Source: Atherix ibis
Taxonomy: Eukaryota > Arthropoda > Insecta > Diptera > Athericidae
NCBI GenBank assembly: GCA_958298945.1
Contig: OY282606.1
Coordinates: 41,119,920 to 41,183,919, forward strand
Length of the DNA stretch: 64,000 nt
Direction: 5' to 3'
In this document: positions 55,280-64,000 of the stretch, in pieces
Layout: each line of letters begins with the position of its first letter
Position numbering within the stretch: the first letter of the stretch is position 1
Program-made: the position numbers and the translations under genes
The notes under the pieces: generated by a model
The model's database searches: none
Told to the model about the DNA's origin: nothing
The model's input: the letters and a program-made list of their open reading frames with translations, nothing else

Positions 55280-56421
55280 TAGGGTTTTCCAAAAAGAAGG
55301 ATATGATTTCTAAGTAACGTTTCGGTCATTTGTAATATATCTCTTTTTTTCATTGTATTCAGTATGTTTACAATTTTATGATGCAGATACATACGCAAAA
55401 ACAATATTTACAAACTATTCAATTTTATTATCAAAATAATCGTTCTCCAATTGCAACTTTTCGTGCGCTTTTGCCATTTTATGGTCGTAATAATCGTCCA
55501 ACTGTGCTCGCTATTCGTCAAATTGTTAAAAATTTCGAGCGTACATTTTCTTTACATAATGTTCAAGTGCCAATAAGACAAAGAACTGCTCGAAGTAATG
55601 GAAATATTACTGCCTTTCAGGCAAGTGTTGCTGAAGACAGCAATTTGTCGATTTCAAGACGTTCTCAAGAATTGGGACTGTCTCAAACCACAACCTGGAG
55701 GATTTTGAGAAAGGATTTGGGCTTGCATTCATATAAAATTGTTATCACTCAAGAACTGAAGCCATTTGACCACCGTAAACGTCGTGAATTTGCTGATTTT
55801 GTCTTCTCCGATGAGGCTCACTTTCATCTGAGTGGTGCGGTAAATAAACAAAACTGTCGATTCTGGTACGAAGAAAATCCACAAACTATTCATGAGCACC
55901 CATTACATTCACCTAAATTGACTGTTTGGTGTGGTTTTTGGTCTGGTGAAATCTGGTAACACCGATCTTAACAACATCTGGTTCCAACAAGACGGGGCTA
56001 CGTGCCACACAGCACGTGCAACAACAGAATTATTGTGAGAAAAGTTGAGAGATTCGATTATTTCAGGAAATTGTGACATTTTGTGTCAAGTATTTGACAC
56101 CATTAGACTATTTCTTGTGGGGTTATTTGAAGTCATTGGTCCTTAGCAATAAACCAGACTCTCTTCAAGCTTTAGAAGTCAATATTGAATGTGCTATTCA
56201 TGACATATGACTTGATTTAGTGGAAAAAGTGATCGAAAATTAGGTTCATCGAATTCGTTCCTGCAAAAGAAGTGGTGGAGGTCATTTGAATGACGTTTTA
56301 TTCAGAACTTAATTGTATCGATTGTGCTTTACATTAAATAAAAAATATTTGAATTTCCTAAACAATTAGTATGTTTTTTTTTTAAAAGAAATCATATTAC
56401 TCTTATTCGAAAACCCTTTAT
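55280..56421 (+). mobile_element. rosa-like (DD41D) element, the longest of three copies
   Basis: The ends ATAGGGTTTTCCAAAAAGAA (55280) and the inverse near 56420 (TTCGAAAACCCTTTA) match those at 11.1 and 19.3 kb. At about 1140 bp it keeps the N-terminal DNA-binding region that the other two have lost. It has its own deletions just before the first catalytic box and in the middle of the gene. Confidence 0.92.
55378..56290 (+). pseudogene. rosa-like transposase with two internal deletions
   Basis: A 193-codon frame starts at 55378 and reads QIHTQKQYLQTIQFYYQNNR, then RPTVLAIRQIVKNFERT (first helix-turn-helix), SRRSQELGLSQTTTWRILRK (second) and KPFDHRKRREFADFV. FSDEAHFHLSGAVNKQ follows directly. 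In relatives about 20 residues separate these, so that part is deleted, although the DEAHF catalytic Asp remains. After LTVWCGFWSGE a second deletion removes the GPYFFRNEAG region. In another frame come NNIWFQQDGATCHTARATTE and then LDYFLWGYLKSLVLSNK. The C-terminal tail reads to about 56290. It is non-functional, but it is the only copy here with both DNA-binding motifs. Confidence 0.9.
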
Positions 56422-56985
56422 TAAATTAAAAGGAATTTGAGGATCTACTTTATACGCCGAGACTTATGGTCATTTTGTCCAAAAAGTAGTTTTCTGTAAG
56501 AAAAAAAGTGATTACTTACCACTCCAGTAAACATCCGCATAACATTTACTAATTTCATATATTTTTTTGTTATAAAATAAAAATTAATTTTCAGAACGTG
56601 CCAAATTTAAAAAAAAAAATTACTTGGATAGTCTAAGAAATTTCAAATACGAAAAACTTGTTCACAATTTACCTTTAATATACAATACACTTTATTTGAC
56701 GTAGCATTAATTTTAGGTAAAAATACATAACTTTGTTACAAATATTATGATACATAGAAAAATAATTATACAAAAAAAAACGTCTAATAGTAATAATAAT
56801 TAAACAAAAATGAAAATAAAGTTAAATTAAAAAAAAATAGTGTGTAAGGAAAAAGAGAAATTGACAGTAAACTTCTTACAGACTATAACTTAATGGGAAA
56901 TAAATACAAAAAATTGTATTTCAATTGTTAAAAATATTAATAATTAATAATAAAAGCCATTTGGAAGGATAATTGACTGATTCAT
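56422..56985. other. downstream region of the cuticular gene
   Basis: AT-rich. It includes the probable 3' UTR of the minus-strand cuticular gene and its candidate poly(A) signal at 56691-56696. Confidence 0.45.
56691..56696 (-). terminator. candidate poly(A) signal of the cuticular gene
   Basis: TTTATT on the plus strand gives AATAAA on the minus strand, 290 bases past the stop codon. No closer canonical AATAAA was seen on that strand. Confidence 0.4.
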
Positions 56986-58936
56986 TTAGTAGTCGATGTT
57001 ATGTCCTCTGAGGAACGCGTCAATTTGACCCGACGATGGCTGGATGAAATAGTAGCCCTGCGTTTGTGGAGCCGCGGTAACAGCTCGCTGTAATTGTGGT
57101 TGGAATCTGTGCTGTGGTTGGACTTGTTGGACAGCTTTACGCGCGGATTCTATTCTGTCCTGTTGCAGTTGTTGTTGTTGGAGTTCCTGTTGTTGCTGGA
57201 AGAGCTGTTGTGAGTTGAGGACTTGGAGGTTTTCTCGTTCCTTCTCATAAACGGTCTGTGAAAATTGAGGAATCGGTGCGGCAGTGGGTCGGGAACGTTG
57301 GTACAATGGATTGGATTGTTGTAGTTGATCGAGACTAACAAGTTGACCATGAGGCTGGTGAACGTATGGCTGGATTCTATGACTTAACTGGAAGTCTCCG
57401 TCGGTTTGTGGAAGCTGTTGGTACAGTGCAGAGTCGTACTGCCCGCTGCTAGGGTCGAAAACTAATTGTGATTCGTAGATGGGATTAGAGGTAGCCGATA
57501 GCTCAGGCCTTTGTGGTGCTGATGGAGAAGCTTTGAAGGGCCTGTATTGGGTTGTTGCCTTGGGAGTTGTAGTTGTTCTTTGGACATTGTTATCCTTCTG
57601 GAATTTCTGGAATTCAGCGGCAAAGTCAATTGGTCGTCGCGTAGATGATGGAATTGAATTTGGTGTTGATGCTTGGAATCCAGATGGACGCTGGGATGAT
57701 TTGCTGTATTGAACTGGTGCTGGAGTTTGGCTGATTTTTACAGCAGGACGATAGGTGGTTGCTGGTGGTTGAGTTTGTAAAGTTTGAACGGGTGTGCGGT
57801 ATGTTGGACGTGGAGTGATATTGACTGGGTAGTTTGGAGAAGCCTGATAATGTGTTATTGGCGAAGGTGTTGTATTCGCAATGGTAATTCGTGGCCGTTG
57901 TCGGATTGCTACTTCTTGGGGTGCGTTGTGTTGTTGCAACGGTTGTACTGTCGGGTGAATACGCTGTCGTTGTGGCTGCAGTACTTGAATGGGCTCTGGA
58001 ACTTCTTCTTCTTCGCTTTCGCTTTGCAAAGATGAGTGAGCGTACGTATTTTGGAAGACAGTTGTCGGTGCATGGGTTGTTGTCGGTAGAGGTCGAACCG
58101 GTCGAATTGGACGTTGCTTTGGATAGTTTTGTGGAATATTTTCCGGTTCGCGTGAATCCTCGTCCGAGTTGTCGCGATCATCTTCATCGCTTTCCCGTCC
58201 TTCCGGATTATTTGGATCGCATGGATTTCCGGACACATAGGTGAATTCTCTTTTATTACCATCCGGGTCAATATAACCATATTTTCCTCGAACAACGCAA
58301 TCGGTTCCACGCGTTTCTTCTTTGAATGAGCCATCAGCTGCCTCATAACCGAACGTAAATGAACCATCATCATTCACCTTGCTATAATTACGAATTGTCT
58401 GAACTGGTGGCGATTTGGTAGCTTGGTCTTTAGTTCGTGGAGCAGTAGTGGTCGATCGTGAAATTCCAATCGACGGCCTATTATATTCGGCTCTAGCACG
58501 TGGAGTCGGTTGACCATAAAGACCATTATAATCATCGTCTACGAGCACAATACGGTTTTGTGGAACATTTTCTCTCGGTTCTGCACTATAATATTGAATA
58601 GCTGATTGAGGCCGATTATCGTCGTCAGTTAGTTCCGAATCCGGAAGATCATCTTCACTTTCTTGCTGCGCTTGAATAGGTCTGGGCCTTATTCGAACTC
58701 GTCTCGCCTCGCTTGCGTTCAACAAAACTATGCATCCAAGCAGAGGTAAAATCTGTAATTGCAAAAGAAAAAGTTATCAATATAGTCCCAAGTATTTGAA
58801 GTAATGCTTTTCAAATGCGAAAAATTGCGGATCATTGATCAAAATTGATTGATTCGAAAAACTTAATGCCAAAATTAATTGCCTGCGGTTATCAGTTGAT
58901 TTAATTTGTTGTCGTTACCAACAGAAGTTTGCGCAT
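56986..58936 (-). CDS. secreted cuticular protein with Rebers-Riddiford chitin-binding domain (two exons)
   Basis: This is a structural protein of the exoskeleton that binds chitin. Exon 2 (58752-56986) follows a clear 3' splice site, TTTTGCAATTACAG, and its frame has no in-frame ATG at the start. It begins ILPLLGCIVLLNASEARR, the core of a signal peptide. I infer exon 1 at 58936-58919: MRKLLL followed by GTAACG, phase 0. The product would be about 594 residues with signal cleavage after residue 22. The chitin-binding region is about 127-187 (NYSKVNDDGSFTFGYEAADG, GKYGYIDPDGNKREFTYVSG), with two Cys (158, 184) not typical of the family. An acidic Ser/Asp/Glu tract follows, then about 380 residues rich in Pro, Gln and Thr. 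The Drosophila ortholog was not determined. Confidence 0.9.
58753..58918 (-). other. predicted intron in the signal peptide of the cuticular gene
   Basis: 166 bases from GTAACG to TTTTGCAATTACAG. An intron after the first few codons is typical of insect cuticular protein genes. The acceptor is strong and the donor is weaker, so the first exon is an inference. Confidence 0.6.
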
Positions 58937-60446
58937 CTGACAAGTAACGATCACCAAATATTGCATCATTTCACATTAAATTGTGTCACTTTTGGAATTA
59001 GCGATAGTGTCGATCACCTTAATACTTAGCTACCAATATTGGACAGTGTCTGATAATTGCAAACAATTTTATTTTCTGTGAAAAGAAAAACCTTAACAAA
59101 AAGGTATAATTGCAATTATTTTGCGCAATAGGAAAATATTTAGGTTACGTTAAACATAGGCTGTAGGTTACCAGCGATTGTGAAATATTAAGTACATTTC
59201 GTACGAGTATTAGTTGAATTTGATATCCAAAGAAGTATTTGATATACAAGGAAGTCTTACAAAAAGCAAATTATATTATATCCAGAAAAACGATACCTTC
59301 GATTTATTTTATAAAATTTCGATTAAAAAATATTCACTCGAGATTTCGATTGAATTTTCATTGAATTTCTAAATGGTCTTATTTAAAAGTATATTTTTTA
59401 ATTTGATTTAAAATTATTGGAAAAAGATTACGATTCAATGTCAAGTGGAGTTAGATTAATATTATTCAATTACAGTATTTATAGGATATTGAAAAAAAAA
59501 TATAGTATTTAACTTTCTATTAATTTACTATAAATAAAATCGAACTGGCATAAAGTAATTTGTCAATTTGATTATTTAACTTTTCCAATCACGTCTTTTA
59601 AAATAACTCATTTGCTGCGTGAACAGAAATTTCAAAATTAACTTGCATTTGTATTTAAAAGAATTTAAGTTTTCAATAGCGCAGTTAGTATATTTGCAGT
59701 CCGGTAAAAGAAATTGGTGAAAGGAATTCTTCTCAAATGGAAATATTGGAAAATTTTCACGCATAGAAACTGAATACACCAAATGAATAAGGCCAGCCAT
59801 TTAAAGATAAATTGGGAAAATTTTTCACTTTTGGATTTTACTATGACGAGCCAAGTAGATTACCTGTACTTGACTGCAATGAAAGTGGAAACTAAATTTA
59901 TGCACTATTAAATCGTAGCCAGTAGAGAAGTGAATCTTCTTGCAAGCATCTAATCGTGAATGCATTCTTTCAAGCTGTTATCAATCAATTCACATCGTCG
60001 TATGCAAACATGATTTGCAAATTGAGCAGATACGAACAAAAGTCCTCCATTTTAGATAGATGGACATTTTTTATAGGAGATTTTACCTCTTTTACAGGTT
60101 TAAATGAGCGATTTATGGGGTGCACTTTTGCAAATAAATTTACGTCCAAACATCTAAATTTTATTCATTTTTTTCAGTGGTTTTTCTGATTTTGTACTCA
60201 AATCTTTTTTTCGAATTTTATTTTTAAAAAACTGGTGTTTATTTTAGATTGATGGAAAATTTATATTATGCGTTTAATTGAATTTGAAGGTATATTTGTC
60301 AAATAAATTAGAATTGAGTTTTAACTTTCAATTATAAATTTACTAGTAAAAAAAGTATTGGCCGTTTTTTAAATTTTTTTTCTTTATATTATAGTTATCT
60401 GAATTACCATAACTTTTACGAAAATAATATTAATTTATAAGTTTAA
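58937..60446. other. upstream region of the cuticular gene
   Basis: AT-rich. It must contain the promoter of the minus-strand cuticular gene, but no clear TATA box with initiator was identified. Frames at 59576-59800 and 59956-60189 have no recognisable motif. Confidence 0.45.
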
Positions 60447-60448
60447 TA

Positions 60449-61728
60449 CGAGGGTCGTTCAATAAGTCCTTAGAAAAAGATGGAAAAAAACTGTTTTAAA
60501 AAAAAAAAAATTTTATTTTTCAACATTATCTCCTTTTAGCTCTATACACTTTCCCAAAATTTTTATCCTGTCCAAAAAATAGGATTTCGGAAGTTCTGCA
60601 AAATACTCATCCGTTTGAGCAATGACGTCTTCGTTGGAAGTGAACCGTCGTCCGCCAAGCCATTTCTTCAGATTGGGGAAAAGAAAATAGTCACTCGGGG
60701 CCAAATCTGGTGAATAAGCGGGATGCTGCAACAATTCCATTCTCAATTCCACAATTTTGGCCATGGAAACAGCGCAGGTGTGCACACGCGCATTGTCCTG
60801 ATGCAAGAGGATTTTTTTCTTCTTCAGATGTGGACGTTTCTCTTTGATTTCCTCGCTCAACCGTTGCAATAACGACGCGTAATACGCTCCTGTTATTGTT
60901 TTTCCCTTTTCCAAGTAGTCGATAAAAATGATGCCCTGCGAATCCCAAAAGACCGTGGCCATCACCTTGCCGGCCGATGCCACAGTTTTTGCATTCTTCG
61001 GAGCCCGTTCACCCTTGAAAATCCACTGTGATGACTGTCTCTTCGTTTCTGGAGTGTAGTAGTGTATCCAGGTTTCGTCCACAGTGACATATCGACGAAG
61101 GAATTTGGCAGGATTGCGATGAAAGAGTGCCAACATAGCCTCAAAGTCCACTACACGATTGCGCTTATTCTCCTCTGAGAGCAAACGCGGCACCCATCTT
61201 GCCGAAATTTTTTTCAAAGACAATTTTTCATGCAAAATTGAAGCGACTGTACCTTGCGATATGCCCGTGGCCTCAACTAATTCACGCACTTTAATTCGCC
61301 GATCGTTCAAAATCAGATCGTGGATTTTGTCGATGATTTCAGGAGTAGACACCTCAACTGGGCGTCCTGAACGATGTTCATCTTTTGTGGATGAACGGCC
61401 ATGTTTAAATTCATTCACCCAATTGTAAACCGTCGCAAACACAGTGCAGATGTGCCATGAACTGCATCCAACTCGGCTTTGATTTCTTTCGGGCTTAAGC
61501 CTTTCAAATGGAGATGTTTGATGACAGCCCTAAACTCCCTTTTTTCCATTGTTATGCACAAATAAATGTCGTTAACTATAATCGACGATAGAAATTGACC
61601 GACGCTATGGATCGAGCTGTCAAATTTTGACAGCTTTCCTGTCGATAATGTTACTTACAAAAAAAATCTTTACCGACACTACAACCACAATTTCTCGGAT
61701 TTTCTAAGGACTTATTGAACGACCCTCG
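60449..61728 (-). mobile_element. mariner, full-length (copy B of a two-copy family)
   Basis: The ends CGAGGGTCGTTCAATAAGTC and, inverted, a near-identical repeat are flanked by TA (60447-60448, 61729-61730). At 1280 bp it is the normal size. It is very similar to the copy at 28657-29876 and contains the sequence that copy lost. Confidence 0.95.
60513..61549 (-). pseudogene. mariner transposase copy B, almost intact
   Basis: The ATG at 61549 starts MEKREFRAVIKHLHLKGLSP. One missing base near 61443 (compare CACCTGTG in copy A with CACTGTG here) shifts the frame, and a 309-codon open frame then runs to the end. It has NWVNEFKHGRSSTKDE, GISQGTVASILHEKL, the linker WVPRLL and all three catalytic motifs: VTVDETWIHYY, LLHQDNARVH and [14 protein letters not shown], with 34 residues between the last two aspartates. 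A 12-base in-frame deletion near the C-terminus (KILGKCIEL against KILEKRLEKCIEL in copy A) removes four residues. The frameshift makes it a pseudogene unless a downstream methionine is used, which would drop the first helix-turn-helix. Confidence 0.93.
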
Positions 61729-61944
61729 TATTAAGCAAAGTTCAATTTTGTATGCTGTTATATAAAGTGTTTTCATAAAAATAATACAATATATTGGCTG
61801 GAATACGACAGGTGAGACACAAAAGTCAATTAATGACAGCCCTACAAACTTCATAAACTTATATAATAGTACTTTCTTAATGTGCAGTGGTAAATTCTAA
61901 CCTTGTCCCCTGTAACTATACGATCCCATAGACTGTGATAAGGG

Positions 61945-62545
61945 AGGTGTGTTATAAAAATTGCAACAGTCAATTTTTGAGTAACAATATGTCATTAAAT
62001 TTTTTGTTCATCGTACATACAAATAAACAAACAAATAAGTTTGGTGAATCCATAACTTACGAAAAATTTGCAACGAGTTTATCAGGAATATAACTTATCA
62101 ATAGCACACGTTTTTTCATAAACATAATTTTGGAGGGCCGAAAAAAACTGATGAAAATGTAGACGTACTATCATCAGGATAAATTATCAACCCAGTTTTT
62201 TATACAAAAGTTATTGAAAGGATCAGAAAAAGGGTTATACGCCTTTTATGGGATATTGCAAACACAGTCCCACTATCCCCTGACTCTAGTCTGTGTTTTT
62301 TTTTTCTCAATATCAAAAAACTATTCAAAGCACATCATCTTCGTACGATAAAAGGATTATTGTATATCATAGAGAATGTGAGCGATGAGCTAAAGGCGGT
62401 TTTTATACTCTAATACTCTTATAAAAAGTGGAAACAATGACTCTGTTGATGTATGTAACTTCCCAAACTAAATACTTTAAAAAGTATAAGATTAATATTT
62501 GGAGAAAAAAATAACCAGTCTCATTACTTTTCTGCTCAGCTTGTA
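61945..62545 (+). pseudogene. mariner fossil, deleted
   Basis: Plus-strand pieces: KFGESITYEKFATSLSGI (about 62037-62090), then FGGPKKTDENVDVLSSG in another frame (about 62130-62180), then a deletion and NPVFYTKVIERIRKRVIRLL (about 62190-62250). Near 62340 it reads LRTIKGLLYIIENVSDELKA. The right end, near 62545, is the inverse of AGCTGAGCAGAAAAGTAATG, a diverged form of the GTGTGGCTGAAAAGTAATGA end at 51.6 kb. It belongs to the 3.0-, 24.3- and 51.6-kb family. Confidence 0.6.
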
Positions 62546-62549
62546 AGGA

Positions 62550-64000
62550 ATTATAAATTCTATTCTCTAGTATGAATTCTAAAAATATTAACATTTAAGA
62601 TAAATTCCTAGAGGTATTTTCAAAAATCTTTTTAAGATTTATAGTTGGTAGATGTTAACCTCAGATAGATATCCAAGTTTTGAAATTTTATTTAATAATA
62701 TTTTATATATAAAATAAATTTCTATTAATCATATACTTTAAGCATCCTAATCAAATATCTCTAAGGATATTTATTAGATAAAATTTTGATAAACTTTTAT
62801 ATAAGTCTCAATAAATCTTAGAAATTTTTATTGCGCTATTATATGAAATAAAATTTACGAAATGATTAACCTTTAAGGATTTTATAAAAGTTTTCTTTCA
62901 TTTATTTATATAAATATCTTTTCCTGTATATAAAAAGTATCTAAATCTGATCGGATATGTACACAATATTATATTGTACATTATCCTGTCAAGTATGCTA
63001 ATCAAGAAAATGACATAATCTATAATACTCTTATATAGAGCTGGATAATAATATCATTTATATAAATCATAAACATGGAATTGACAATAAAAGATTTATT
63101 GATTCAGTGGAGTTATGAAACCGTATTGTAAACATAATAAGCTTCTGGTATTAAATCAAATGGTAAGCCTATTAGGATCGAAGTGAAATTGTAGAATTTT
63201 TTTTACAGAAATCTTTTTTTATTTTAATAATTTATTATTATTATTAATGTAAATAGTAAACTTAAAAGAAAAGTTGATATTCTATTTAAAAATTGAAATG
63301 TTAACATTTTTATTCACTATAAGCACTAAAAGTTGGGTTTCTTTCTAATTTTCAAATTTAACTTAAAAAAGTCTTAAATTAAAATAAATCTGAAACTTTA
63401 ACCCATCTGAAATTTTATACACAATAGGGAAATAATAAAAAATATATAACAATAATAATAATTATATTGTAATATTTTCTATTTGTAGTGAAAATTTCTA
63501 ATAATGATTTACATTGAACTTTGTACCTATTAATTACTTAATTATAATTTACAAACAGTACTTATAGAATATTGTAAGTACTTATTATAGAAGTTTAGTG
63601 CCTTTACAAAACAATAATTATCCTATTCGAAATTCAAATTAACGTAATTGACTAATAATAATTTAATGATTAGAAATAATAGTGCCGATTTGATTTTCGT
63701 AAATTATTACTAAAATATTTTAAGATAAGAAAAGGAAGAAATTCAGGAAAATTTAAGAAATTTAAATTTTTTTATAGAAGACATTTTTTTAAAGGAAACC
63801 CAATTTTTTGTGCAATTAGAATAGAATAGAATTTTTTTTTAAATCTAATTCAAAAATTTAACCTTATAGCAATTAATAATTAATTATAAAAATATTAGAA
63901 GTACTCTCCAAATTGTTAAAAAAAAAAAAATTCCACTGTTTCTTTTTGAAATATTCCACTTATAAAAAATAATTTATTCAGAAACCCATTGAATTTGATT
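62550..64000. other. AT-rich intergenic stretch
   Basis: Nothing recognised to the end of the window. Confidence 0.5.

Noticed and set aside
57909..58373. 154-codon frame overlapping the cuticular gene, same strand in another frame
   Set aside because: It is a frame shadow of the repetitive, GC-richer cuticular coding sequence and has no signal or domain of its own.
58762..58764. Start of the cuticular protein at 58764
   Set aside because: The codon there is TTG and lies in TTTTGCAATTACAG, a splice acceptor; a spliced upstream ATG explains the signal peptide better.
59576..59800. MAGLIHLVYSV frame as the first exon of the cuticular gene
   Set aside because: It has no good splice donor after the hydrophobic start, and it is much farther away than the MRKLLL exon.
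1..64000. CRISPR arrays, bacterial operons or viral genes
   Set aside because: No regularly spaced repeats, prokaryotic gene organisation or viral protein motifs were seen; the content is insect nuclear DNA with transposons.

Overview
This window is AT-rich nuclear DNA from an insect. The evidence is a long cuticular protein gene with a Rebers-Riddiford chitin-binding domain and an intron inside the signal peptide, plus many mariner-type DNA transposons and jockey/RTE/R1-like LINE remnants of the kinds common in insects. The order cannot be fixed from the sequence alone; Diptera is a guess. There are no bacterial operons, CRISPR arrays, rRNA genes or recognisable viral sequences.

Only one host gene is clearly supported: a secreted cuticular protein on the minus strand (58936 to 56986). 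I infer two exons. A six-codon first exon (58936-58919) joins, through a 166-bp intron, to a second exon that carries the rest of the signal peptide, the chitin-binding domain and a long Pro/Gln/Thr-rich tail. A second, much weaker candidate exon lies at 37452-37629.

Almost everything else is a transposon graveyard. From left to right: a mariner fossil (0.3 kb), a jockey-like RT scrap (0.85-1.3 kb), a mariner fossil with an internal duplication (3.0-3.8 kb), and an apparently intact mariner with a 350-codon transposase, a complete D160/D252/D287 triad and 29-bp terminal repeats (4025-5318). Next come a jockey-like LINE split by another mariner (5.5-7.9 kb), a deleted DD41D (rosa-like) element (11.1-12.0 kb), a second LINE (12.2-13.4 kb), several Tc1/mariner fossils (13.6-17.2 kb), and a deleted rosa-like element inside an older fossil (19.2-20.6 kb). 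The middle holds a mariner fossil interrupted by about 700 bp of unidentified DNA (24.3-25.6 kb), a nearly complete mariner (28.66-29.88 kb), and a hAT element with a perfect 8-bp target duplication (30693-32706). After that come three irritans-like mariners sharing one N-terminal deletion (34.6, 44.6 and 48.0 kb), an RTE-like LINE cut by a GC-richer mariner (38.8-41.5 kb), R1-like and other LINE tails (45.8-49.2 kb), and further mariners at 51.6, 53.6, 55.3, 60.4 and 61.9 kb.

The genes do not form a pathway. The main biological story is repeated invasion by at least six mariner/Tc1 lineages, amplification of internally deleted derivatives that would need transposase supplied in trans, and nesting that gives relative ages. 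I found no convincing new multi-gene system. The best leads are the intact mariner, the shared-deletion derivatives, the unidentified insert at 24.75-25.45 kb, two long perfect AT hairpins (43154-43224 and 52889-52958), and two pairs of unexplained dispersed repeats. All family assignments come from reading motifs by eye; no database search was run.
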